Shown piece by piece: positions 52,976-62,339 of a DNA stretch of 64,000 nt. The position numbers were made by a program, and so were the translations under genes. Location: the NCBI GenBank assembly GCA_947650155.1, contig CANSUS010000008.1, positions 16,710 to 80,709 of the forward strand. Direction: 5' to 3'. Below the pieces are notes generated by a model that saw nothing but the letters and a program-made list of their open reading frames with translations, was not told the origin of the DNA and ran no database searches. Each line of letters starts with the position of its first letter. Position 1 is the first letter of the stretch. This DNA comes from an uncultured Lachnospiraceae bacterium (GTDB lineage: Bacteria; Bacillota; Clostridia; Lachnospirales; Lachnospiraceae).

Positions 52976-53581
52976 TTAATCTTCTATTTTGGCATAAGGC
53001 GATAACTCCAGCCGGACAAAATATCCCTGGTCATGATCACAGACCGGACATTTTCCAGGCGCCTTTTCTCCCTCGTAAATATGCCCGCAGTTTAAGCAGA
53101 TCCATCCGGTTTTCACGTCAGATACAAATAACTGATTTTTCTCTACCCACTCCGCAAATTTACCGAAACGGTCGCCATGATACTTTTCAATTGCCCCGAT
53201 CATGTGGAAAGAAGCCGCAATATGGTCAAATCCTTCTTCCCTTGCCTTTTCTTCAAATGCTTTGTAAACGGAATCATGCTCTTCATATTCATTATGCTGT
53301 GCCATACGCAGAAGCTTTCCCATATCTTCTGTAATATCCACCGGATATCCGCCGTCCACATGGATCGTCTCGCCGCCCATTTCCCTTAAATGCTCATAAA
53401 ATACTTCTGCATGTTCTTTTTCCTGATTCGCCGTATAAGTAAATACAGCTTCAATCACATGCAGTTTCTCCTTATGCGCCTGTTCTGCCGCAAAAGTATA
53501 ACGGTTTCTCGCCTGACTCTCGCCTGCAAAAGCTCTCATCAGATTATCCTTTGTCTCACTGTTTTTAAAATCGACCGGCAT
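52976..53581 (-). CDS. rbr: Rubrerythrin
   Basis: A 201-residue cytosolic peroxide reductase. The four-helix ferritin-like domain has the diiron ligand sets FAGESQARNRYTFAA and NQEKEHAEVFYEHL, plus EKARE and IEKYHGDRF. The C-terminal rubredoxin-like domain has the FeCys4 pair WICLNCGHIYEG and GKCPVCDHDQGYF. In anaerobes it reduces hydrogen peroxide with NAD(P)H-derived electrons. ATG 53581 is chosen because AAAGGAG lies upstream; the longer open frame runs into the previous gene. A TTGACA overlapping the preceding stop codon may be its -35. Confidence 0.96.
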   Translation of the reverse strand: MPVDFKNSETKDNLMRAFAGESQARNRYTFAAEQAHKEKLHVIEAVFTYTANQEKEHAEVFYEHLREMGGETIHVDGGYPVDITEDMGKLLRMAQHNEYEEHDSVYKAFEEKAREEGFDHIAASFHMIGAIEKYHGDRFGKFAEWVEKNQLFVSDVKTGWICLNCGHIYEGEKAPGKCPVCDHDQGYFVRLELSPYAKIED

Positions 53582-53673
53582 AGTTTTCTCCTTTTCTGAT
53601 ACGCATTCTGTAAACTTTCTTTCCGTCTTAGTCTTGCCGATCCTGAAAAAGATTATACAAAATTCTGACTCTG

Positions 53674-55197
53674 TCAATTCCATAAATTCGTCTCATGGCT
53701 GATCAGATATCTGTTCCCTTCCAATTCCTCTATGTCAAGCCGCATATCGCAGGAAAAACCGCCTGTATCCCGCAGGGCATTTTCCAGATATGCTTCCCTG
53801 TAATTTTCATACTGATATTCCTGCTGCCACTGATTTAGCAGATCTTCCCCTTCTATTACATTGTAGAAAGTATAACTTCCTATTCCGTTTTGTAAAATCT
53901 GATTATAGCAGTCCTCATAGTACTGCTGCATCGATGTCAGCACCTGTTCTTCCGTCATTCCCACATCGGAAAGACTTCTCAGACTGCTTCCCTCTTCCTC
54001 CTGTTCCAGATTACGATAAGTCTGCCCGTTACAGGGCGGCAGATAGACGGACAATTCCTGTCTCATATGATTACTTGCATAATCATCATCTGTTTTATTA
54101 AAATAATCATATTTACCGTTTCCGCTGTCATCCCATGTCGTATCCACATTGTAATATTCTCCGTCCAGTTCGACGATATTCCACGCATGGCTTTCACCCG
54201 CAAACCCGGTACAATAATAACAGGGAATCCCAAGCTGCTGCAGCAAATACTGAAAAGCTCTTGCGTATCCCGCACATACTGTCTGCCCGTTTACCAGGGC
54301 GCTGTAAGCGCTCTGATTCATTTCCGCTCCCAAATTATAGGAAATTCTGTCAAGCAGCGCGTCATGTACATATTTTTCTTTCTCATAATTAGTGGAAAGC
54401 CCCTGCGCGCCTGAAAGCGCCTGAACCGCATTGTCGTTAAATACCGCTTTGGCATTGTCCAGATCCTGAACCGTACGGTTAAACTTCAAATCGATTTCCA
54501 CGCACTGTCCATTCCCCACAAATTTCCCTGCATAAGCAGTTTCCATCCAAAACAGCTCAGGATGATCATTATATACTGCGGAAAAAATATCTCTAAGCTG
54601 TCCCATCGTTACCGGTTCTACCGGCGCAAATACAGGATAAACCGCATTGGCATTCGCATAAATCTGACGGTACAGATGCTTTCCCGTATCATCCAGCATG
54701 GCATAATACGGATAAAACCGCTCGTCAAATGTAAGCCCGTCGCCGGTATCGCCGGTATCCAGCTGACTTTGCAGCTGTGCGGCCGCATCTTCATCAATTT
54801 CTTCCCGCTCATCCTGAATCTGCTGATACCCGGTTCTGCCCGCTACTTCTTCGGGAACGACAATTTCCGACTGTTCCGGCGGCGTATAATCAGAAGCAAT
54901 ATCATTTCCGATAATGCTGCCACCCTGATCTTCCGGCGTACTAAAACTGCCGGATTCCTGCTCTCCTGCCGGCTTTTCTTCCCTTACGGCCAGCTGTGTA
55001 TGGTTCCCTGTATCATGATTTCCGTTCCAGACAGGATCCTCTGTCTGTCTGACTGCCCCTGTCTGTGTGTGATCCGGATAGAAATATCCAGCAATTGCCT
55101 CTGTCACATCGGGGTTAACGGCACATATAATTAGAAAAATACCAAAAAGCGCAAGCAATGCTCCTAACAAATAAAGTAATTTCCGTATCTTTTTCAT
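53674..55197 (-). CDS. Membrane-anchored transglutaminase-like cysteine protease-fold protein
   Basis: About 507 residues. An N-terminal anchor (KKIRKLLYLLGALLALFGIFLIICAV) is followed by a long Gln/Glu/Thr-rich spacer (about 45-135). The transglutaminase core has Cys in GQTVCAGYARAFQYLLQQLGIPCYY, His in GESHAWNIVELDG and Asp in YYNVDTTWDD, a full triad. A C-terminal region of unknown fold follows. The catalytic part faces outside. Such proteins act as proteases, amidases or cross-linkers of the cell surface. ATG 55197 is chosen for the anchor; the frame extends to 55233 without a ribosome site. It lies upstream of rbr on the same strand. Confidence 0.85.
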   Translation of the reverse strand: MKKIRKLLYLLGALLALFGIFLIICAVNPDVTEAIAGYFYPDHTQTGAVRQTEDPVWNGNHDTGNHTQLAVREEKPAGEQESGSFSTPEDQGGSIIGNDIASDYTPPEQSEIVVPEEVAGRTGYQQIQDEREEIDEDAAAQLQSQLDTGDTGDGLTFDERFYPYYAMLDDTGKHLYRQIYANANAVYPVFAPVEPVTMGQLRDIFSAVYNDHPELFWMETAYAGKFVGNGQCVEIDLKFNRTVQDLDNAKAVFNDNAVQALSGAQGLSTNYEKEKYVHDALLDRISYNLGAEMNQSAYSALVNGQTVCAGYARAFQYLLQQLGIPCYYCTGFAGESHAWNIVELDGEYYNVDTTWDDSGNGKYDYFNKTDDDYASNHMRQELSVYLPPCNGQTYRNLEQEEEGSSLRSLSDVGMTEEQVLTSMQQYYEDCYNQILQNGIGSYTFYNVIEGEDLLNQWQQEYQYENYREAYLENALRDTGGFSCDMRLDIEELEGNRYLISHETNLWN

Positions 55198-55371
55198 ATT
55201 CTTACTGTAATTCCCTTCTTCTGCTTTTCTCATCGTTCAAAGCAGTCTGTCACATGAATATTCTAAATCTATTATATCTACTATGAAAAAGTTACACAAG
55301 CCGGCATTTATCTGTATTATAACTTTTTTCGGGATTTTCCGTATTATTTTTATTAATTTTCTGATCCGCCT

Positions 55372-56163
55372 TCACAGCCCTTTCATTCCGTCCTTCATTG
55401 TTTTCACATAACCGGATACTTGTGAAACCGCACTCTTTCCATATTCTCCAATGATTCGTACAATTGCCGATCCCACAATAACCCCGTCCGCAGACTGTGC
55501 CATCTTCCTTGCCTGCTTTGGCGTGGAAATCCCAAAACCGATTGCGCAGGGAATGTCCGTGTTTTCCCGGACTACCTTTACAATGGAGTCTATATCTGTC
55601 GTAATCTCACTTCTTGTTCCCGTTACGCCAAGGCTGGATACAATATACAGAAAACCTTCTGCTTCTTTTGCAATCATGGCGATTCTTTGATCCGAAGTCG
55701 GCGCTATCATGGAAATCAAAACCACATGATTCTGCTTACAAAGCGATGCAAACTCCATTTTTTCCTCAAACGGCAGATCCGGCAAAATGATTCCGTCGAT
55801 TCCGATTTCCTTACAGGTACGGATAAAGCTCTCTGCGCCATAAGAAAAAACCACATTGGCATAAGTCATAAATACCAGGGGTATGGTGATGTCTTTTCTC
55901 AGTTCTCTTACGAAATCAAAGATTTTATCCGTCGTCACACCTCCCCGTAAGGCTCTCAGGTTCGCCCCCTGAATAACGGGCCCCTCCGCCGTCGGATCGG
56001 AAAAAGGAATCCCCAGCTCTATCAAATCCGCGCCATTTTCTGCCGCGGCTCTCACCAGTTTTCCTGTGGTATCCAGATCAGGATCTCCACATGTCAAAAA
56101 TGGTATGAATGCTTTTCCTTTTGTAAACGCTTCTCTTATTCTGTCTGTCGTTTTGTTACTCAT
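55372..56163 (-). CDS. trpA: Tryptophan synthase alpha chain
   Basis: A 263-residue TIM barrel that cleaves indole-3-glycerol phosphate to indole and glyceraldehyde 3-phosphate. Catalytic Glu is in [21 protein letters not shown] and the Asp in [14 protein letters not shown]. The phosphate-binding loops are [12 protein letters not shown] and [11 protein letters not shown]. The start at 56163 overlaps the trpB stop by 8 bases. It is the last gene of the trp operon. No clear terminator is seen just after it. It forms the alpha2-beta2 complex with TrpB at 56156-57346. Confidence 0.96.
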   Translation of the reverse strand: MSNKTTDRIREAFTKGKAFIPFLTCGDPDLDTTGKLVRAAAENGADLIELGIPFSDPTAEGPVIQGANLRALRGGVTTDKIFDFVRELRKDITIPLVFMTYANVVFSYGAESFIRTCKEIGIDGIILPDLPFEEKMEFASLCKQNHVVLISMIAPTSDQRIAMIAKEAEGFLYIVSSLGVTGTRSEITTDIDSIVKVVRENTDIPCAIGFGISTPKQARKMAQSADGVIVGSAIVRIIGEYGKSAVSQVSGYVKTMKDGMKGL

Positions 56164-57346
56164 AAATGTCCTCCCCTCTGTATCTGGCAATGGCAGCGCA
56201 GTCTTTATCCCCTCTGCCTGAAATTGTAATCACGATGATTTTGTCTTTCTCCATTTCGGGCGCCAGTTTCATGGCGTACGCAACCGCATGGGCGGATTCA
56301 ATTGCCGGAATAATCCCTTCCGTCTTTGATAAAAATTCAAAAGCTTCTACCGCTTCCTCGTCCGTAACCGGAACATACTCCGCCCTGCCCGTGTCATGAA
56401 GATTTGCATGCTCCGGCCCGATTCCCGGATAGTCCAGTCCTGCGGAAATGGAGTAAACCGGAGCAATCTGCCCGTATTTATCCTGACAAAAATAGGACTT
56501 CATTCCGTGGAAAATACCAAGTCTTCCTGTATTTATGGCGGCTGCGGTTTCAAAAGTATCGATTCCTCTTCCTGCCGCTTCACATCCGATGAGCCGTACC
56601 CCTTCTTCTTCAATGAAATGGTAAAAACTTCCTATGGCATTGGAACCGCCGCCCACGCAGGCAATTACCGCATCCGGCAGTTTCCCTTCCTTTTGCAGCA
56701 GCTGTTCCTTGATTTCTCTGGAGATTACTGACTGAAAATCCCTGACAATGGTCGGAAAAGGATGGGGCCCCATTACAGAACCCAGACAGTAATGGGTATC
56801 CGCTATTCTGGAAGTCCACTCCCTCATAGCCTCTGATACCGCGTCTTTTAAAGTAGCTGTTCCGCTTGTAACCGGAATAACCTCCGCCCCTAAAAGCCGC
56901 ATACGGTATACATTCAACGCCTGACGTTTTGTATCCTCTTCTCCCATAAACACCACGCATTCCATATCAAGAAGCGCCGCCGCAGTCGCGGTCGCCACAC
57001 CATGCTGGCCCGCCCCCGTTTCTGCAATCAGTCTGGTTTTTCCCATTTTTTTTGCAAGAAGAGCCTGCCCGAGTACGTTGTTAATTTTGTGGGAACCGGT
57101 GTGGTTTAAATCCTCCCTCTTAAGATAAATTTTTGCGCCTCCCAAAGCTTTTGTCAGCTTCTTTGCATAATAAAGCCGTGACGGTCTGCCTGCATACTCA
57201 TTTAACAACTCTGTCAGTTCCCGGTTAAAATCAGAATCATTTTTATAAAACTGATATGCTTTTTCCAGTTCAATCACTGCATTCATCAGAGTTTCCGGTA
57301 TGTATTGTCCTCCATACACACCAAAACGTCCCTTTTCATTACTCAT
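56156..57346 (-). CDS. trpB: Tryptophan synthase beta chain (TrpB1 type)
   Basis: A 396-residue PLP enzyme joining indole and serine. The N-terminus is [14 protein letters not shown] and the PLP lysine is in [37 protein letters not shown] follows, with the phosphate-binding glycines in [15 protein letters not shown]. This is the canonical operon-encoded TrpB1 form, in contrast to the TrpB2-type gene at the left edge. ATG 57346 has AAAGGAG upstream and overlaps the trpF stop by 8 bases (ATGAGTAA). Confidence 0.97.
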   Translation of the reverse strand: MSNEKGRFGVYGGQYIPETLMNAVIELEKAYQFYKNDSDFNRELTELLNEYAGRPSRLYYAKKLTKALGGAKIYLKREDLNHTGSHKINNVLGQALLAKKMGKTRLIAETGAGQHGVATATAAALLDMECVVFMGEEDTKRQALNVYRMRLLGAEVIPVTSGTATLKDAVSEAMREWTSRIADTHYCLGSVMGPHPFPTIVRDFQSVISREIKEQLLQKEGKLPDAVIACVGGGSNAIGSFYHFIEEEGVRLIGCEAAGRGIDTFETAAAINTGRLGIFHGMKSYFCQDKYGQIAPVYSISAGLDYPGIGPEHANLHDTGRAEYVPVTDEEAVEAFEFLSKTEGIIPAIESAHAVAYAMKLAPEMEKDKIIVITISGRGDKDCAAIARYRGEDIYE

Positions 57347-57953
57347 CTTTGATCTCCTTTCTTCTGACAGCTTCCACAAAAGCTGTCATTTTCCGTTTAT
57401 CCTTCACGCCCTCTGTTTCCAGACAGGAGCTTGTGTCCACGCCAAAGGGCCTCAGCCTTTCTATAGCGTCCGCCACGTTTTTTGGCGTAAGCCCGCCTGC
57501 AAGAAAATAGGGCCTTTTCATATCCTGTAACAAATCCCAGTCAAAGGTTTTTCCGCCTCCGCTGCCGGAATCCAATAACACAATGTCCGCGCTGCTTTTT
57601 TCCGCTCTTTGAATATCTTCCCGTGTTTTCACCCGAAACGCCTGGATCACAGGAACCCCCGTCATCCCCCGCAGCCGTCTAAGATAAGCTTCATCCTCGT
57701 TTCCATGCAGTTGAACCATGTCTATCGTTCTCTGTCTGGTAAGCGCCGCTATCACTTCCGGCTCTTCATTGACAAAAACTCCGACTGCCTTTACAGGCTT
57801 ATGAAGCATTGCTCTCAGTTTTTCTGCTTCTTTCCCTGTCACATAACGTTTACTTTGCCTGGCAAACACAAAACCGACATAATCCGGCTGTAGTTCATTT
57901 GCCCATTCTATATCGCAGACCCGCTTTAGTCCGCACAACTTTATTTTTGTCAT
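57339..57953 (-). CDS. trpF: Phosphoribosylanthranilate isomerase
   Basis: A 204-residue TIM barrel. KIKLCGLKR carries the catalytic Cys. [25 protein letters not shown], and the Asp in [17 protein letters not shown] are typical, as is the [11 protein letters not shown] phosphate loop. It performs the Amadori rearrangement of phosphoribosylanthranilate. It overlaps trpC by 4 bases (ATGA) and trpB by 8. It is a free-standing enzyme, not fused to TrpC as in enterobacteria. Confidence 0.95.
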   Translation of the reverse strand: MTKIKLCGLKRVCDIEWANELQPDYVGFVFARQSKRYVTGKEAEKLRAMLHKPVKAVGVFVNEEPEVIAALTRQRTIDMVQLHGNEDEAYLRRLRGMTGVPVIQAFRVKTREDIQRAEKSSADIVLLDSGSGGGKTFDWDLLQDMKRPYFLAGGLTPKNVADAIERLRPFGVDTSSCLETEGVKDKRKMTAFVEAVRRKEIKDE

Positions 57954-58732
57954 AGGCAGCCCCGCAGTTCCTGAAGCTTTGCCTTTTTGTCCGGGGCTTT
58001 CATCAGTGCTTCGCCGACCAGTACGGCATCCACGCCAATCTCCTGTAATGTCTCCACGTCTTTTCTGGTTTTTATGCCGCTTTCCGCCACAAATAAGATC
58101 CCTTCCTGCACGATGTCTCGCAGCCTTTCACTGTTTTTTGTATCCACGGTAAAATCCTTCAGATTTCGATTGTTCACACCGACGATTCTTGCCCCCGCTT
58201 TTATGGCTGTTTCCGCCTCCTGCTCATTATGAACCTCCACAAGCGCCGAAAGACCAAGGCTGTCACAGATTCCAATATCGTCCGCTATCTCCGTTTCCGA
58301 TAAAATCGAACAGATAAGCAGTACCGCGGAAGCGCCGAGCAGTTTCGCTTCATAAATCATATATTCATCCACCGTAAAATCTTTTCTTAAACAGGGAACG
58401 GATACTTTTCCGGCAATCTCTTTCAAATATTCGTCTTTTCCGAGAAACCATTTCGGTTCCGTAAGAACCGAAATACAGTCTGCCCCTGCCGACTCATAAG
58501 CAGATGCAATTTCTACATAGGGAAAGTCCTCCGCTATCATTCCTTTTGAAGGAGAAGCTTTTTTGCATTCACAGATAAAAGAAATTCCCGGTTTTTTTAA
58601 TGCCTTTTCAAAGGCAAAGTCACCCTTTGGCAGCGTATAAGCAAGGCTTTTGATTTCCTCCAATGAAACCGTCTTTTTTGCCTGAGCCACACGTTCCGCT
58701 GCATGTTGCGCCAGTTGGTCCAATATCGTCAT
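57950..58732 (-). CDS. trpC: Indole-3-glycerol phosphate synthase
   Basis: A 260-residue TIM barrel. Typical segments are [65 protein letters not shown] and FVAESGI. The catalytic Lys and Glu pairs are present. It closes the ring to give indole-3-glycerol phosphate. It overlaps trpD by 4 bases and trpF by 4 bases. Confidence 0.96.
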   Translation of the reverse strand: MTILDQLAQHAAERVAQAKKTVSLEEIKSLAYTLPKGDFAFEKALKKPGISFICECKKASPSKGMIAEDFPYVEIASAYESAGADCISVLTEPKWFLGKDEYLKEIAGKVSVPCLRKDFTVDEYMIYEAKLLGASAVLLICSILSETEIADDIGICDSLGLSALVEVHNEQEAETAIKAGARIVGVNNRNLKDFTVDTKNSERLRDIVQEGILFVAESGIKTRKDVETLQEIGVDAVLVGEALMKAPDKKAKLQELRGCL

Positions 58733-59760
58733 GCTTCTACCTCCGAACGATTGCTGATCTCAATCAGGCGGTTCAATGTCTCAAGCGCCCTGCCCGAATC
58801 GATCAGTGACGCGGCAAGGGATATGCCCTCTTTCATGCTTTCAGCCTTCCCGCCGATGTAAAGAGCTGCTCCGGCGTTTAGCAGCACTGCGTTTCTCTTA
58901 TGACCTTTTTCTCCCTGCAGGATGGACAGGGTCAGTTTTGCATTTTCCTCCGGCGTGCCGCCCCTTAAATCCTCTTTGGCACAACGTTCAAATCCAAACT
59001 CTTCCGGTGTGATTACGGAAGTTTTAAACCATCCGTTCCGGATTTCACAAATGGTAGTCGGGGCGCTTAATGAAATTTCATCCAGTTTATCCTGACCATA
59101 AACCACCATTCCCCGTTTAATGCCAAGGTTTATCAGCACCTGCGCCAGAGGCTCCACCAGATAATCGTCATAGACTCCTAAAAGCTGCATGGACGGCGTT
59201 CCCGGGTTGGTTAACGGCCCCAGAATGTTAAACACCGTTCTAAACCCCAGTTCTTTTCGTATGGCTCCCACATATTTCATGGAAGTATGGTATTTTTGTG
59301 CAAAAAAGAAGCACATCCCCACTTCCTGTAAAAGTTCCTTACACCTCTCCGGGCTCTGGTTGATATTTACCCCGAGCGCCTCCAGACAATCTGCCGTTCC
59401 ACACTGGGAAGAAGCTGCACGATTTCCATGTTTTGCCACCTTCATGCCTCCTGCCGCAGCGACAAGGGCGGATGTGGTGGAGATGTTAAAGCTGTGGGCA
59501 TTATCCCCTCCGGTTCCTACAATTTCAAACAGATCCATACCCGTTTCCACTTTTGTAGCATGCGCCCTCATGGCTGCCGCACATCCTGCTATTTCATCGG
59601 TTGTCTCTGCTCTGGCGCTCTTGGTGGAAAGGGCGGCCAGAAAAGCTGCATTCTGCGTCGGCGTGGTTTCCCCGCTCATAATCTCATTCATTACGCTATA
59701 TGCCTCATCATAGGTAAGGTCTTCTTTGTTTACAATTTTTACAATGGCTTCTTTAATCAT
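58729..59760 (-). CDS. trpD: Anthranilate phosphoribosyltransferase
   Basis: A 343-residue nucleoside-phosphorylase-fold enzyme. The PRPP-binding GTGGD motif is in [50 protein letters not shown] follows. The metal-binding region is in [12 protein letters not shown]. It transfers phosphoribose to anthranilate. It is free-standing (no TrpG fusion). It starts 3 bases after trpG and overlaps trpC. Confidence 0.96.
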   Translation of the reverse strand: MIKEAIVKIVNKEDLTYDEAYSVMNEIMSGETTPTQNAAFLAALSTKSARAETTDEIAGCAAAMRAHATKVETGMDLFEIVGTGGDNAHSFNISTTSALVAAAGGMKVAKHGNRAASSQCGTADCLEALGVNINQSPERCKELLQEVGMCFFFAQKYHTSMKYVGAIRKELGFRTVFNILGPLTNPGTPSMQLLGVYDDYLVEPLAQVLINLGIKRGMVVYGQDKLDEISLSAPTTICEIRNGWFKTSVITPEEFGFERCAKEDLRGGTPEENAKLTLSILQGEKGHKRNAVLLNAGAALYIGGKAESMKEGISLAASLIDSGRALETLNRLIEISNRSEVEA

Positions 59761-59763
59761 CGC

Positions 59764-60333
59764 TCACATCTCCTTTAAAAAATTTTCCAACATCTGTTTT
59801 CCATTTGGCGTCATAATGGATTCCGGGTGAAACTGTACTCCGAACACAGGATAATCCCTGTGACGGACCGCCATGATTTCTCCGTCCGCCGTACTGGCAG
59901 TAACAAGCAGTTCTTCTGGTAGGGTATCCCGATCCACTGCCAGAGAATGATATCTTGCCACAAGCGCTTTTTTCGGGCAGTTACGAAACAGCAGACAATC
60001 CGTATTAAGTTCTGCCTCTGACTGTTTCCCGTGCATCAGCTTCTTTGCATAAGTTATGACTGCCCCGTAAGCTGCACAAATTGCCTGATGACCAAGGCAG
60101 ACCCCCAAAACGGGAATTTCTGTTCCCAGATCCTTTACCACGTCGATCAGGATTCCGGCGTCCTCCGGCCTGCCCGGTCCCGGAGAGAGCAGGATCCTCT
60201 CCGGGGATAAATTTCGGATTTCTTCCGTCGTCAGCTCATCATTCCGGATTACTTTCAAATCCGGGCAGATCTCTCCGATCAGCTGATACAGATTGTAAGA
60301 AAAACTGTCGTAATTATCTATCAGTAAAATCAA
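59764..60333 (-). CDS. trpG: Anthranilate synthase glutamine amidotransferase subunit
   Basis: A 189-residue class I amidotransferase. LLIDNYDSFSYNLYQ opens the protein, LSPGPGRPEDAG and VLGVCLGHQAIC carry the oxyanion loop and the nucleophilic Cys, and VFGVQFHPESI the His-Glu pair. The start is a TTG at 60333, seven bases after AGGAGGTG. It overlaps the TGA of trpE (TTGA), so translation is coupled. Longer upstream frames lie inside trpE. It supplies ammonia to TrpE; in some bacteria the same subunit also serves folate synthesis. Confidence 0.95.
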   Translation of the reverse strand: MILLIDNYDSFSYNLYQLIGEICPDLKVIRNDELTTEEIRNLSPERILLSPGPGRPEDAGILIDVVKDLGTEIPVLGVCLGHQAICAAYGAVITYAKKLMHGKQSEAELNTDCLLFRNCPKKALVARYHSLAVDRDTLPEELLVTASTADGEIMAVRHRDYPVFGVQFHPESIMTPNGKQMLENFLKEM

Positions 60334-61796
60334 ACTTCCACCTCCTCTGCCAGTTTCAGTGCGTTTAAAACGGCCTTTGCTTTGTTGATACATTCTTCAT
60401 ATTCTTTTTCCGCTACGGAATCCGCCACAATACCCGCTCCGCTCCTTACAAACACCTTTCCGTTTTTCTGATAAGCAATACGGATCGCAATACAGGTATC
60501 CATATTTCCCGTAAAGTCAATATAGCCGATGGCTCCGCCGTAAATGCCCCGCTTATTATTTTCTAATTCACCGATCAGCTGGCAGGCGCGTATCTTTGGC
60601 GCACCGGACAATGTGCCCGCCGGAAGCACTGCCTCTATGGCATCCAGTCCATCATACTTCTCACCTATTTCTCCCCGCACCGTAGAACCGATGTGCATTA
60701 CGTGGGAAAATTTCTCAACAGAATGCAGTTTTTCAACCTGCACCGTACCAAACTTACTTATTTTCCCCAGATCATTTCTTCCCAGGTCTACCAGCATGTT
60801 GTGTTCCGCAAGTTCCTTTTCATCGGCCAAAAGTTCCGCCTCCAGAATCTGATCTTCCGCTTCTGTCTTTCCTCTGGGTCTTGTTCCTGCCAGGGGAAAG
60901 GTATGAAGGATTCCGTTTTCAAGCTTTACAAGCGTTTCAGGAGAAGCGCCTGCAACCTCCACATCGGTTCCCGAAAAATAAAACATATAGGGCGACGGAT
61001 TCATCGTTCTAAGGACGCGGTAGGTATTTAACAGACTTCCTTCAAATCCTGCACTGAAACGGTTTGATAACACAATCTGGAAAATATCGCCTTCCCGAAT
61101 ATAGCGCTTTGCTTTTTCCACCATTTCACAGTAATGTTTTCTGTCAAACAACGGCTCCGCCTCTCCTGTCAAACGCCCCGCGGGCTCTTTTTTCTTTTTC
61201 CCGTTTTTCAGCAGTTCTGCAAGCCGATTCAGCGCCTCCACCGCCCGCTTGTATTCCGTTTCCGGTTCTGCGAGGGACATATTGACAATCAGAATGATCT
61301 TCTGCCTCACATGATCAAAGGCTATGACCTTATCGAACAGCATAAGATCCATGTCTTTAAAACAATCCGTATCTTCCGCGCCGCATCTGGCCGCCGGCTC
61401 GCTGTAACCAAAATAATCAAAGGAAAAATATCCTACCAGTCCGCCCGTAAAAGAGGGAAGATAATCAAACCGCGGGCTTTTATAATCTGCAAGTATCTGC
61501 CGCAGATAATCTGACGGATGATCGGTTTTCATAGTCAGATTCCCTGCTTTCAGTTCTCCGTCCACACAACTGACCGCCATTTTGGGGTCGAACCCAAGGA
61601 AGGTATATCTGCCCCATTTATCGTTTGCCTGCGCCGATTCCAGCATATAGCAGTGTGTGGAGATGTTTTTTAATATCTTCATCGTTTCAATGGGTGTTGT
61701 AAAATCCGATAAAATCTCGCAGCTTACGGGAACTGCGTTATAGTTTCCTTTTTCCGCCAGCCGTTTTATTTCATCAAGTTCCGGTAAAATATTCAT
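60330..61796 (-). CDS. trpE: Anthranilate synthase component I
   Basis: A 488-residue chorismate-using enzyme. The N-terminal feedback region includes YMLESAQANDKWGRYTFLG, near the usual tryptophan-binding ELLES-like motif (here MLESA). The catalytic domain has FSAGFEGSLLNTYRVLRTMNPSPYMFYF, FPLAGTRPRG, DLGRNDLGKIS, LPAGTLSGAPKIRACQLI and RSGAGIVADS. It makes anthranilate with TrpG. ATG 61796 has GGAGGAAGG upstream. It is the first gene of the operon, behind the T-box leader and a second terminator. Confidence 0.96.
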   Translation of the reverse strand: MNILPELDEIKRLAEKGNYNAVPVSCEILSDFTTPIETMKILKNISTHCYMLESAQANDKWGRYTFLGFDPKMAVSCVDGELKAGNLTMKTDHPSDYLRQILADYKSPRFDYLPSFTGGLVGYFSFDYFGYSEPAARCGAEDTDCFKDMDLMLFDKVIAFDHVRQKIILIVNMSLAEPETEYKRAVEALNRLAELLKNGKKKKEPAGRLTGEAEPLFDRKHYCEMVEKAKRYIREGDIFQIVLSNRFSAGFEGSLLNTYRVLRTMNPSPYMFYFSGTDVEVAGASPETLVKLENGILHTFPLAGTRPRGKTEAEDQILEAELLADEKELAEHNMLVDLGRNDLGKISKFGTVQVEKLHSVEKFSHVMHIGSTVRGEIGEKYDGLDAIEAVLPAGTLSGAPKIRACQLIGELENNKRGIYGGAIGYIDFTGNMDTCIAIRIAYQKNGKVFVRSGAGIVADSVAEKEYEECINKAKAVLNALKLAEEVEV

Positions 61797-61825
61797 GCTT
61801 CCTTCCTCCTTTTCCTGTTCCGGGC

Positions 61826-61860
61826 AATAAAAAACTCCTTCGACTGATCTGTCAAAGGAG
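61826..61860 (-). terminator. Second intrinsic terminator between the T-box and trpE
   Basis: On the minus strand CTCCTTTGAC (61851-61860) pairs over all ten positions (one G-T) with GTCGAAGGAG (61835-61844), loop of six, followed by TTTTTTATT. It lies 8 bases beyond the T-run of the T-box terminator and about 30 bases before the trpE start codon. Its 5' arm resembles the antiterminator arm of the T-box (CCTTTGACAGA versus CCTTGACAGA). Confidence 0.8.
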
Positions 61861-61869
61861 TCTGGAAAC

Positions 61870-62187
61870 AAAAAAACGCCCCTGACAGAAAAATCGTTTC
61901 TGTCAAGGACGAATACCATACTAAAATAATAGTAATCTCTATCCGCGGTGCCACCTTGAATTCACAGGAATGACCCTGTGCGCTTAGCAGGATACCTACA
62001 TATCCCCGGCAACTGACGTATGCCTGCACGTCACAGAATACTGGGTGTAAAGTAATTTACACTTTTGACTGTGCCCTCAACGGTCCATTTGACAACTTGT
62101 TTCTCACCTGATTCTCAGCATCACAGGCTCTCTGTAAAGGCATCATTGCCGTTATCTCCGTTTCAACGGTTTAGATTATTTAATTGT
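61870..62187 (-). promoter_or_regulatory. Tryptophan T-box riboswitch leader of the trp operon
   Basis: The diagnostic T-box sequence AAGGTGGCACCGCGG is at 61943-61957. Upstream is a stem I with base ACGG/CCGT and a specifier loop. Its 5' side reads AGATA and its 3' side contains TGG (62085-62087) followed by a purine, the tryptophan codon. CAAGG of the T-box can pair with CCTTG near 61904 (antiterminator), and CCTTGACAGAAA pairs alternatively with TTTCTGTCAGGGG (61879-61908) followed by seven T (terminator). Uncharged tRNA-Trp should stabilise the antiterminator and allow trp expression. Confidence 0.93.
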
Positions 62188-62192
62188 ATTGA

Positions 62193-62221
62193 ATTATAAA
62201 ACGATAAAATTTGTTTGTCAA
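62193..62221 (-). promoter_or_regulatory. Consensus promoter of the trp operon
   Basis: Perfect TTGACA (62216-62221) and perfect TATAAT (62193-62198) with a 17-base spacer on the minus strand. Transcription should start about 62187, just before T-box stem I. Confidence 0.9.
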
Positions 62222-62277
62222 GTCTAATTTTTATTTTGAACTTGACTCGTGATTTTTTTAAACTATTTGCATTTCTC

Positions 62278-62325
62278 TTGACTTTTTGAACGCCGTTCAG
62301 TACAATAGTTATTGAACATCGTTCA
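62278..62325 (+). promoter_or_regulatory. TetR-gene promoter with two operator palindromes
   Basis: TTGACT (62278-62283), 17-base spacer, TACAAT (62301-62306). Two TGAAC-N3-GTTCA palindromes lie at 62287-62299 (inside the spacer) and 62313-62325 (downstream of the -10, abutting the GGAGG site). Their centres are 26 bases apart. The arrangement predicts tight autorepression. Confidence 0.8.
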
Positions 62326-62339
62326 GGAGGAAAGCGTAT

